Shown: positions 1 to 9,900 of the stretch, in pieces
Layout: every line of letters begins with the position of its first letter
How positions within the stretch are numbered: the first letter of the stretch is position 1
Origin: Verrucomicrobiales bacterium
Lineage (GTDB): Bacteria > Verrucomicrobiota > Verrucomicrobiia > Limisphaerales > JAYPXF01
Length of the DNA: 60,437 nt
Assembly: GCA_002715965.1 (NCBI GenBank)
Contig: PBAL01000093.1
Coordinates: 1 to 60,437, forward strand
Reading direction: 5' to 3'
Notes under the pieces: generated by a model
Told to the model about the DNA's origin: nothing
Seen by the model: the letters and a program-made list of their open reading frames with translations, nothing else
Databases searched by the model: none
Made by a program: the position numbers and the translations under genes

Positions 1-150
1 CCAAAATCTCTCAATACGGCATCTGAAGTTCAACTCACAAGACCCTGTGCTGACGGCATACCATAGAACATCAAACTTAGGTCCAACCCGATTGAGTTGG
101 AGTGTTTTAGCCCGAATATCTCACGCATGAACGCTGGCGAGTGCGACACG

Positions 151-168
151 GCAGACTTGGAAGTCTGC
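151..168. repeat. REP-like perfect palindrome
   Basis: GCAGACTT-GG-AAGTCTGC is a perfect 8-bp inverted repeat with a 2-base loop, embedded in a longer motif (about 145-175, ACACG..CTACG). It lies downstream of acpS. The sequence type resembles short palindromic repeats that recur in verrucomicrobial genomes, but no second copy was found in this window, so membership of a dispersed family is an inference. The rest of 1-282 shows no gene; around 236-265 there is an imperfect inverted repeat that could serve as a transcript end for acpS. Confidence 0.5.
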
Positions 169-282
169 GCTACGTCTCTACCGTCCAGCAGCTGTGAGAA
201 ATCGCGGTTAGGTATGCTCTCAGCAGTATTGGTTATTCGAATCCACGGGTGGAGATTCGGAATTCAGACTGCGAGGTGCGAG

Positions 283-669
283 CTACTCGGACTCCACGAT
301 GGCCATGGCGGCTGCGTATTCGCGGGCGTGGGTGAGGGTGAGATGGATGTGGGATGCGCCTCGTTTGCGCAGGAGTTCGAGTCCTTTGCCGTGGAGAACG
401 ACTTCTGGTTGGCCGGATTCGCGTTTGGTGATTTCGATGTCGTGCCAGCCGAGTTCGTCGGAGATGCCGCTACCGAAGGCTTTTGAGATGGCTTCTTTTG
501 CGGCGAAGCGGGCGGCGAGTTGGGGGGCGGGGTCGCGGTGGTCCAGACAGTATGCGATCTCGGATTCGAGGAGGATTTTTTCCACGAAATTGCGGCCGAG
601 CTTTTCGTAGGAATCGCGGATGCGATTGATCTCGATGATGTCGATGCCAGTTCCCAGGATCATGATCAA
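283..669 (-). CDS. acpS: Holo-[acyl-carrier-protein] synthase
   Basis: Transfers the 4'-phosphopantetheine arm of CoA to a serine of apo-acyl carrier protein, activating fatty-acid synthesis in the cytoplasm. The 128-residue length is typical of AcpS. The N-terminal GTGIDIIEI motif carries the Mg-binding Asp, and the FAAKEAISKAFG motif carries the second metal ligand (Glu) and the catalytic-region Lys. The start may be the first or the third codon (MIMILG). The gene overlaps the end of pdxJ by 4 bp (ATGA type), so the two are probably translationally coupled; the pdxJ-acpS order is also known from Enterobacteria. Confidence 0.95.
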   Translation of the reverse strand: MIMILGTGIDIIEINRIRDSYEKLGRNFVEKILLESEIAYCLDHRDPAPQLAARFAAKEAISKAFGSGISDELGWHDIEITKRESGQPEVVLHGKGLELLRKRGASHIHLTLTHAREYAAAMAIVESE

Positions 670-1397
670 TCGAGCAGGGCGAGCATCTCTTTCACGGCGG
701 CTTCGATGCCGATCATGACGGCGCGGCTGATGAGGGTGTGTCCGATGTTTAGCTCGACCAGACCAGGAACGCGCTTGAGGAGGATGGGGACGTTTTGGAG
801 GTTCAATCCGTGGCCGGCGTTTACCTGCAGGCCCGCGTCCTGGGCTTGTTTCGCCGCGGCGGCCAGACGGGTCAGTTCGGCTTCGCGGGCGTCGGTGTTG
901 GTGAATTCTTCGGCGTAGGTTCCGGTGTGAAGTTCGATGAAGCCGGCGCCGGATTCGGCAGCCGAGTTTACCTGCGATTCATCCGGGTCAATGAAGAGGC
1001 TCACCTCGATTCCGGTGTCGGACATCTTGGTACAGGTTTCCTTGAGAGCCGACAGATTGCCGACTGCGTTCAGGCCGCCTTCGGTGGTCAGTTCTTCGCG
1101 GCGTTCGGGGACGATGCAGACGATGTCGGGTTTGACGTCGAGGGCGATGGCGACGATCTCGGGGACGTTGGCCATCTCAAAGTTCAGCCGCGTGGTGATC
1201 TTTTCGCGGAGCGAATACATGTCACGATCGATCACGTGTCGACGGTCTTCGCGAAGGTGCGCGGTGATGCCATGGGCGCCGGCTGATTCACAGGCAAGCG
1301 CGGCTTCCACCGGATCGGGTTCGCCGGTGTCGCGTCCGCGATAGCGCGCCTGCCGCACGGTGGCGACGTGGTCGATGTTTACGCCAAGCTTCGTCAT
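666..1397 (-). CDS. pdxJ: Pyridoxine 5'-phosphate synthase
   Basis: Condenses 1-deoxy-D-xylulose 5-phosphate with 3-amino-2-oxopropyl phosphate to form pyridoxine 5'-phosphate, the ring-closing step of the DXP-dependent vitamin B6 pathway. The 243 residues match the family's usual length. The N-terminus LGVNIDHVATVRQAR and the following HLREDRRHV segment are PdxJ hallmarks, and the C-terminal part has the NAGHGLN and ELNIGH phosphate-binding motifs. It is the first gene of a two-gene unit with acpS. The 108-bp gap to the divergent membrane protein gene should hold promoters for both, and also contains a heptamer-like repeat tract. Confidence 0.96.
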   Translation of the reverse strand: MTKLGVNIDHVATVRQARYRGRDTGEPDPVEAALACESAGAHGITAHLREDRRHVIDRDMYSLREKITTRLNFEMANVPEIVAIALDVKPDIVCIVPERREELTTEGGLNAVGNLSALKETCTKMSDTGIEVSLFIDPDESQVNSAAESGAGFIELHTGTYAEEFTNTDAREAELTRLAAAAKQAQDAGLQVNAGHGLNLQNVPILLKRVPGLVELNIGHTLISRAVMIGIEAAVKEMLALLD

Positions 1398-1442
1398 CTG
1401 CCGTAGTCTTTAGTGGGAATCGGGTCGGGTCGGAAGGGAAAA

Positions 1443-1490
1443 AGGTTGAAGGGGTTAATGGTTGAACGGTTTGATGCGCACGGTTGAACA
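1443..1490. repeat. Degenerate heptamer repeat tract (GGTTGAA-type)
   Basis: Within the pdxJ / membrane-protein divergent region, GGTTGAA occurs three times (near 1444, 1459 and 1482) with related units GGGTTAA and GGTTTGA between them. A very similar tract (GGTTGAAGGGTTAAA) occurs at 34146-34160 with an inverted partner. This looks like a low-complexity dispersed repeat. Confidence 0.45.
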
Positions 1491-1505
1491 CTGCCCGAGC
1501 ACATC

Positions 1506-3782
1506 ATGAAGTTGTCCGATGATAAAATGCCTGCACCGGAAATGCCGGTGAGTGAAACGGATTCGTGTCCGTGGCTGACGACGCGTCGCTTTGCGTTGTT
1601 GCTGGGTGGCTTGTTGTTGCTCTCGTTTTACCCGGTGTTGGTAGGGAACCAGGCTTGGTTCTATCGGGACTATGGATTTCTGGGCTATCCGTTTGCGTTT
1701 TTCAATCGCGAGGCCTTGTGGAGTGGGGAGATTCCGTTTTGGAATCCGTTGATTCATTGCGGTGTGCCGCACTTTGCACAGTGGAACACGATGGTTCTGT
1801 ATCCCGGATCGTTGATTTATCTATTGGTGCCGTTGCCCTGGGGATTGGCCTGGTTCTGTGTGGCGCATCTGTTCCTCGGCGGCATGGGGATGTGGCGACT
1901 CGTGCGGGAGGACACCGGGTCCAATTTCGGCGCAGCTTTTGCGGGTGTGGCGTTTGTATTCAGCGGATTGGTCCTGGCTTGCGTGATTTATCCGAACTAT
2001 CTGGTCGCGTTCGGTTGGTTGCCTTGGGTTTATCTTTATGCCCGGTCGGCGATGGAACCGGACAATTGGCGCGCGTTGATCAAGGCCGTAATTGCAGGTT
2101 CGATGCAAATGTTGAGCGGTGCGCCGGAGCTGATCTTGATGACTTGGCTGATGATTGGAGCGGTGGTCATTGCGCGGGCTTGGGGAGGCAAGGAACGTTC
2201 CGCGAAATTACGGGCAAGCGCGGGTTCACTGTTTTGTGTCGTTGCGCTGATCGCCGGGTTGTGTGCGTTTCAGTTGTTTCCGTTCTTTGACCTTCTGCTC
2301 CAATCGCAGCGCAGCCTGGATACGGGCGATGGGTTCTGGTCGTTGCCCGCCTGGGGTTGGATCAACTTCGTCGCGCCGTTGTTTTCAAACTTCCAGACGG
2401 ATCAGGGTGTGTTTGTACAGGCGGGTCAGTCGTTTTTTCCAAGTGTGTATCTCGGGGTCGTTACGCTGGCGCTTGCGTTGCTTGCTCGGGGCGGCAAGCG
2501 GTTCGAGATCGCGGTGCTCTGGTTTTGTGCATTGATTGCGTTGTTGCTGGCGTTTGGAGAGGCCGGATTTTTGTATCCATTATTGAAATCTGTTTCGCCG
2601 ATCGGCGTGGCGCGATTTCCGGTGAAGGGAGTTTTGTTGCTTGGGTTCATTGTTCCTCTGCTTGCCGGATATGGGTTGGCGACCTGGGAGAGGAATCGGG
2701 ATTGTCGGCGAGCCTTGGCTGTCCCGGGGTTGGTTGTGATTGCAGTCGTTGGTGCGGGCATTGCTCTGGGAATGAACGCACCATTGCCGGAGCTTCGCAC
2801 ACCGGAGGCAACGACGAACGGATACGTGCGCATCGCGTTTCTCGTTGGCGGGTTGGCAATGTTGTTTGCGTGGAATCGCAGTTCAGATGCGGCCAAGCGA
2901 CTGCTGCCGATTGCGTTGATCGCTTTGATCTGGGTCGACGCAAAAATTCACGCGCCGATCCTGAATCCCACGATCGGGGCCGACGCGTTTGAGCCGGGGC
3001 TGGCGGCTGCGTATCACCGTCAATCCGATCCGGACTTCGGCAAGCAGGGGCGGCTGATGCTGAGTCCTGAGGCGGAGAAGGCATTGCATCGCAAAATGGT
3101 GCCGAAGTTCAGCGACGACTTCATGGGACAACGGCTGGCTTATTGGGGGAACCTGAACATGCTGGACGCAATTCCGAAGGTGAACGGGGCTGCGACCTTG
3201 ACGCCCAAGCGATGGACGCTGTTTGAGACGGACCTCTATCAGTTTGATGAGATGCCGGATCAGAGCCTGATGGATTTTCTTGGCGTCAGCGCGGTCACGG
3301 ATCCGGCAATCATGGTGAAATGGCAGGCGCGAGCGGGTGGAATGTCGTTGGCCAGCGGGGGGCAGACGGAACAGCCGGGCGGTCCGGCTGCGGGCACTTG
3401 GTGGCGTGGAACAAATTGGAATCCCAGAGAAACGGTCTACGTGCCGCGAACCGCTGCGACGAACGGAAGCGCGACCATCACTGATTTCACAAGGAGTCGA
3501 AACAGCATCTCCTGTATCGTTAACTGCGAATCAGAAAGCGTGATTGTAGTCTCAGAAACACAATCTCCCGGCTGGAAAGCCTATTTGGATGGGAAGCCAG
3601 CGGAGACTTTCTCGGCCAATTTCGCCTTTCTTGGAGTGCGTGTTCCGGCTGGGGAACACAAGTTGAAGCTGAAGTATCTGGAGAAGGGATTCGTGATGGG
3701 TTCGGTGCTATCAGTGCTGACGTTGATGGCGTGTTTCTACCTGAGGAGGCTTACCCCAAGTCCTCCAATCGAGACACAATGA
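1506..3782 (+). CDS. YfhO-type polytopic membrane protein
   Basis: A 758-residue integral membrane protein. After a cytoplasmic N-terminus (about 27 residues) comes a first hydrophobic helix (LLLGGLLLLSFYPVLVG), then a large loop with WFYRDYGFLGYPFAFF and many further helices to about residue 480. A soluble domain of about 230 residues follows, then a last helix (residues 727-745). This layout and the C-terminal PGWKAYLDGKPAETFSANF segment resemble the YfhO family, which is linked to cell-surface glycosylation. The substrate cannot be told from the sequence. It stands alone, divergent from pdxJ. A second, less similar relative lies at 51074-53770. Confidence 0.75.
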   Translation: MKLSDDKMPAPEMPVSETDSCPWLTTRRFALLLGGLLLLSFYPVLVGNQAWFYRDYGFLGYPFAFFNREALWSGEIPFWNPLIHCGVPHFAQWNTMVLYPGSLIYLLVPLPWGLAWFCVAHLFLGGMGMWRLVREDTGSNFGAAFAGVAFVFSGLVLACVIYPNYLVAFGWLPWVYLYARSAMEPDNWRALIKAVIAGSMQMLSGAPELILMTWLMIGAVVIARAWGGKERSAKLRASAGSLFCVVALIAGLCAFQLFPFFDLLLQSQRSLDTGDGFWSLPAWGWINFVAPLFSNFQTDQGVFVQAGQSFFPSVYLGVVTLALALLARGGKRFEIAVLWFCALIALLLAFGEAGFLYPLLKSVSPIGVARFPVKGVLLLGFIVPLLAGYGLATWERNRDCRRALAVPGLVVIAVVGAGIALGMNAPLPELRTPEATTNGYVRIAFLVGGLAMLFAWNRSSDAAKRLLPIALIALIWVDAKIHAPILNPTIGADAFEPGLAAAYHRQSDPDFGKQGRLMLSPEAEKALHRKMVPKFSDDFMGQRLAYWGNLNMLDAIPKVNGAATLTPKRWTLFETDLYQFDEMPDQSLMDFLGVSAVTDPAIMVKWQARAGGMSLASGGQTEQPGGPAAGTWWRGTNWNPRETVYVPRTAATNGSATITDFTRSRNSISCIVNCESESVIVVSETQSPGWKAYLDGKPAETFSANFAFLGVRVPAGEHKLKLKYLEKGFVMGSVLSVLTLMACFYLRRLTPSPPIETQ

Positions 3783-3840
3783 CGCGCGATCTGCACTGCC
3801 AATTAAGGGGTTTTCCCGAGTTTCGCACGAAGCCTTAGCC

Positions 3841-3870
3841 TTGACTGGTTTTGAGCCAAACTCATAGACT
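3841..3870 (+). promoter_or_regulatory. Candidate sigma-70-like promoter for the giant secreted protein
   Basis: TTGACT at 3841-3846 and TAGACT at 3865-3870 are separated by 18 bp, close to -35/-10 consensus, and lie about 120 bp upstream of the chosen ATG at 3989. The 3783-3988 gap holds no other gene. This is pattern matching only. Confidence 0.35.
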
Positions 3871-3988
3871 ACAAATGACTTAAGGCCCCTTTTGATTGCG
3901 CCCCACTGTGCGTTTCCGGCGTCTCAATGTGCCTTCGACCGAACCAGGCGAGAATACTTCGGTAGGATCGCCGATCCGCTCTAGAACG

Positions 3989-6900
3989 ATGACTAAAACC
4001 TCGCGATGGCTGCCGTGTTTCGCGGTAGCAATACTTGTCTTTTTGGGGGCTCTTCAACTCAAGCGCGTGGCCGCGCCCGAAGAGCGCCGTTCAACTCAAA
4101 CGACGCCTGCCCACTCTGTTTCCGGTCACGCCGCAGATCCCAATACCGCTGCGATTGCAAAACCGTCGACGACTCTTACGTCCATCGCACAGGACGCGTT
4201 ACCGAAAGTTGACACAAACACGGTGGTGATCGTCCGCCCCGAGCAGATCAACAATCTCAAGTTCGGAACATTGTGGGGCAAGGAATCACATCCTTCCGCT
4301 GCGGAGTTTTCGACTTGGGCCAACCAGCTTCAAACGGGCTTGCCGGTGGCTGATGCACAGACCGGTGTTGCCTTGGCCAAGGAGAGGAAGACGCTGATGT
4401 TGGATTTGATTCGCAACGACCCGGAGCTGGCATTGGCGTATGCCATCCCGTTTGAACTCCGGCAGGCATTGCCAGAGCAAGTGGTCGCCGAACTCGAGAC
4501 TCCGGTTTCGGGGAACGGACATTTTTATCGACTGGCCGGGCTGTTTGAGAACGTCCCTGAAGGCGGCTCCCAATGGCGGGAAGCGCAGGGAGGTGCGTCC
4601 TATTTTCGTTCCCACACCTATGGCGATCGTGACAAGGCTCCGGATCATCGTGAAACGGCGATACACGGAATCGCGATCGGAACGGAGCTGGCGGTTTCAG
4701 ACGAGGCGGCGCGCGAAGTCGGAAAAGCGGAGGCTGAGTTCCTGGCCAAGCAATTTGAATCCAAGACGATCAGTGGGAAGTGCCCCACCTGCGAGGAGAT
4801 GGAACGCCTGGAACAAGAGGACGCGAAGATCCTGGCGGTCACGGGTCGGGGCGTGTTGACGTTCAGCAGCCGGAATCACCTGAACATCTTCAATCGTTCA
4901 CAAGAGGCGATGATAGGAATCGAGCCGGTGTTAATGGCCAGTGGAGCCAACGTGCCCCAAGGAACGAGCGGACTTGGCAATCGTCCGGCCGTGACTCACG
5001 CCAATGGAACCAACCGGACGGTGCTGGTGATCCGCGTGGACTTTCCGGACGCACCTCCGCCCAACGCGAACCTGACCGTCAGCGATATTTTCAATCGCTT
5101 CACGGACACCAACGGCATCGTCAGTTACTTCTCGAATGCATCCTATGGCCGGCTGCTTTACAACTTCTCCTCAAACGACGTGACGCCGGTCCTGCGCATG
5201 CCGCAAAACGCTTCCGTCTACGCATCAGGCGGACTGAATGGCCAGCTTCATTCCGATGCCCGTGCCGCAGCAACGGCTGCCGGTTTCGACACGACGACAT
5301 ACAACCACGTATGTGTGTTGTTCACCAATCTCGGAAGACTGCCTGGTTCCACGATTACATACGGCGGGCTCGGGCAGGTTCCGGGTCGTTTCTTCTGGCA
5401 GAATGGCAACATGGGTCGCGGGGTTGTCTCGCACGAGATGGGGCATAACCTCGGGCTGGGACACGCAAACAAGTGGATACCCCGGGACGGATCAATCATC
5501 GGACCGCCGGCGGATCTGGCGCTAGCACCGGGCGATCCGGATTTCAGCGACGTGAGCCTGGAATACGGAGACCGATTCGACATTCAGGGCGGTGCTTCGT
5601 TTCCGCGCGGGCATTACAATCACTTCTACAAGAACTACCTGAGTTGGTACTCGGACGACAAAGTGCAGACAGTCACCAACTCGGGCACCTATCGAATCAA
5701 CCTTTTCGATGACCGCTTCTCGGATATTCAACCCACCCTTGCACTCAAGATTTCACGTGACCCCGTGCGGGAGTACTGGATCGGCTATCGCGGACTCGAT
5801 CCGATCAACGCATCCAACAACGTCAACGAGGGCGCTTACGTTCTGTTTGGATACACCACCGGACATCGATCGACAGACCTGCTGGTGATGAACGGCCCGC
5901 CGTCGAATGCGCCCCCGGTCGGCGCAGCATTGGAAATCGATCAGACGTTTACGGACGCGTCAGCAGGAGTGGGCTTGCGAACGGTCGCCATCGGAGGTGC
6001 GGGAGTGGGTCAGTTTCTGGACATCGCCATCGATTTGCTGCCTCGCATACAATTTCAGGAACAGAACTACCACGTGGAACAACACCTCGCGAGCGTCGAC
6101 GTGATCGCCGAGCGCATCTACAACAACCTTGGTACGGTGAGCGGTGTGTTCACAACGACCGATGGAACAGCGCTCGCCCCGAGCAACTACACGGCGACCA
6201 CCGGCACGGTGACCTGGGCCGAATTGGACGTCGATCCCAAGCCCATCACCATCCCGATCGGAACCACGGTGTCCGTGATCAGCAACGCAAACTTTGACGT
6301 GTCGTTCACCAACATCAGCGGAGGAGTGGGAATCTTCTGCACCAACACCACGGTCACCATTCACGCGCCGGGATCGACTGAGCCGTTTTTGTTCCCGGGC
6401 TTTTTCAACAACCGCGCACATCGCGCAATACAACAGATTGACGGGTCCATTGTGGTCGGCGGTGATTTCAGCAGCATCGGCGGAGTGTCTCGGGGCCGGG
6501 TGGCGATGATGGATTCGCGCGGTGCACTGCTCACCAATTTCATTGCGTCGCCCGGAGCGAACAGTGAGGTGAACGCGATGGACATCCAGCCCGACGGCAA
6601 GGTTTTGATCGGCGGTGAGTTTACGACCGTGGACGGTTTGCCAACCCATGCCCTGCTCGCACGGATGACGACCAACGGCCTGGTCGACACCAACTTCAAC
6701 GTCACGATGCATCCGGACGGACCGGAGGTCCGCGCCGTTGCCGTTCAACCGGACGGAAAAATCTGGGTCGGCGGTCCTTTTACGTCGGTAGCAGGCCTGC
6801 CCTACCGATACCTGGCCCGCTACCAGGTCGATGGTTCTCTGGATACGAACTTTGCCCCGATCCCGTTTGAGCTCGGCAGTTTCTATAGCGTGCAAGATAT

Positions 6901-9900
6901 TGCCCTGGCTCCCAATGGTCAGGTATACGTGGCGGGCATCTTCACCGTTGGAGGGACCAATTTCCCGACCTTGACGAACATGCACTCCGGAGTGCTGCGA
7001 TTGAATCCCGACGGGCGGATTGACACCTCGTTCAACGTGCGGCAGGGCGCGCACTTTGCCACCTTCCCGACCTTTCCCGTCACGGTCAACGCCGTCCACG
7101 TCAAGGCCGATGGAGACGTACTGATTGGGGGGGAGTTTACCGGTTTCAACAGCAACACCGTCTCGCTGGTGGCACGTTTGCATCCGGACGGTTCGCTGGA
7201 TACGAACTTCGTTTCGGCACTGACCGGCACGGCGGTGGTCGCGTTGGACGAGCAGCCTGATGGGAAGATCCTCGTGGGCGGAAGTTTTCCGTTCAACTAC
7301 GCTCGTCTGAACGCGGATGGTTCGCTGGATACGGGCTTCTGGCAGGGGGCCGGAGCGGCAGGGCTCGTGCGTGACATTCGTTACACGCCGGATCACAAGA
7401 TTCTTGTCGCGGCTGAAGTCGGGCCCGTCAACGAGTCACCGCGCAGGGTTGCCAAGCTTTATGCGGGAGTCACGACACGACCGGGCGTGGTGCAATTCAC
7501 CACCAATCGCACCACGACGATTGAGGGCAACACGGTCGTGCTTACCCTGACGCGAACCGGCGGGACAGACGGTCCGGTGAGTGTGAACTACGGCGTCTTC
7601 GGCGGAACGCACACCAACGATCTGACGGGCTTGACCTCTTCTGGAACGATAAGTTGGGACGCCGGTGAAAGCCTGCCCAAGTCGATCGTCGTTCCGGTTG
7701 CTGCCGACAGTTTTGCCGAAGCCGACGAGGACGTGTATGTCGCCATTGGTGCTCCGATCGGCGGGGTTGTCATTGGCACGAACGATTTTGTGGTCGTCGA
7801 CGTGACCGACCTGCCGGCCACGCCAAAGATTCTTACGCATCCGGTCGATGTGGTAGCCAACATCGGCGACACGGTCACCTTTACCGCCTTCGCGATCGGC
7901 GGTGAACCGCTGAGTTATTTCTGGCGCTTCAATGGGCGAAACGTTCCCGGTGGCAACAGTCCCACCCTGGCGCTGACCAACGTTCAACCGGGGAGCGCGG
8001 GCCTCTACTCGGTTCGAGTCATGAACGCCCAGGGATTTGCCGACAGCGGTTCGGCAACGCTGACGGTCAACGTGCCACCGTTCATCACCGAACAGCCACA
8101 GGATCAAACGGTTGAAGCCGGAGCGAATATTGCGCTCGGCGTGGCAACCGGTGGAAACGCGCCGATCTCGTTCCAGTGGCAGCGAAACGGAGTGAACATC
8201 CCCGGCGCGACAGTTCCAATCCTGAACATTCTCAACGTTGCGGCCACCAACTCGGGGGACTACCGCGTTGTTGTCAGCAACCCATACGGCAGTGTCACCA
8301 GCAGCAATGCGGCAGTCGTGGTGGAATCGCTGCCGGTCATCGTGCAGCAACCGGGCGATCGAGTGGTCGCTGAAGGCGGAACGGCGACATTCACGGCCAG
8401 CGCACTGGGTTCCGTTCCGTTCAGCTATCAATGGACCATGGACGGGACACCGATCGCAGGCGCGACAAATTCGAGTCACACGGTGACCAATGCGACCGGA
8501 CAGAATACCGGCAACTATGCAGTCACTGTCACGAACAGCCGGGGCTCCTCGACCAGTCTTCCGGCGCGCTTGACTGTCATCACCGAAGAACTCACCGCCA
8601 ACTGGGCCTTCGGAGGCGGTGGCCTGTTCGCGGATGCCGGAAACTCCGTGGCACTGGATACAAGCGGCAACGCAATCGTTGTGGGCAGCTTCACGAGCGT
8701 CGCGAACATCGGTGGCACGAACCTGACCAGCAATGGCCGCAGCGATGCATTCATTGCCAAGTTCGATCCGGTGGGCGGATTGATCTGGGCGCGAGGCATT
8801 GGCGGAGATGGTTTTGACTCAGCCACGGACGTGGTGGTCGATCCGGCCGGAAACATTCATGTGATCGGCAGCTTTGAGGGCATTGTCGATTTCGTCGGCC
8901 AAAGCATCACGAACAGCTCCGTCAGTTCTTACTCGGACATCTTTGTTGCGGAATTCGATTCATCCGGAGCATTGATCTGGGTCAGGACAATCGGACGGCA
9001 GTTTGAGCAGGATCGACCCGGTGGAATCGGCTTGGACGCTGCGGGGAACGTACTGGTAACGGGCGCTTCCATGATCGATCAATTCGCCGGATTGCCGATC
9101 ACGAACCATGGCCCGATCCTGATCGCAAAGTACAGTTCCTCCGGCACGGAGTTGTGGGCGATCAAGGCGGGCAACCCCAGCAGTCCACGCGTGGCTGCCG
9201 CTCCGGGCACGGCGGGTAGCACGATCGATTCGGGGCGTTCGGTCGGCATTGACGCCAACGGCAATGTCTACGTGGCGACGAGCATGCGGGCACTTACCGG
9301 AACGTTTGGAGGCGTTACACTCACGAATACCGGCGGAGCGGACATCGTGGTCATGAAGCTGGACGGAAACGGCAACGCGCAATGGGTCCGACAGGCGGGC
9401 GGCCCGACTGATGATGAGGGATTCGGCATTGCGGTGGACTTCTCGGGCGCAGTCTTCATCACCGGAGATTTCACCTCCAATGCCACGTTCGGTTCGACCA
9501 CCCTCACCAACGCGAGCGCGTTTCTGAGTGACATCTTTGTTGCCAAGCTGGACGCCTCCGGCAACTGGGTATGGGCCAGAAAGGTTGGCGGTACCAGTGC
9601 CGATGGCGGTCGGGATATCGCGGTGAACAACAATGGTTCAATCGCGCTTTCAGGGTTCTTCTCCGGAATGGTGACGTTTGGCACAAACTTGCTCACCAGC
9701 GTGGGCGGGACGTTGGACGCCTTCGCCGCGCAATTGGATTCCGACGGGATGGTCGTGCTGGTTCAGCAAGCCGGCGGATCTGCATCGCTGGGCGATCAGG
9801 GTCTGGGCGTGACGATCGACGCGAACGGCAACATCGCAATGACCGGCAGTTTCAGCGGCACGGGTCTGGTTGGTGCAAGGCAACTGACCAGTGCCGGGAA

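Noticed and set aside
5960..7396. Long open frame (478 codons) on the minus strand inside the giant protein gene
   Set aside because: Antisense to well-supported repeat domains; Arg/His/Gly-rich with no family pattern. Similar antisense frames at 7436-8479, 24850-25947, 22906-24411 and 30123-31433 were rejected for the same reason.
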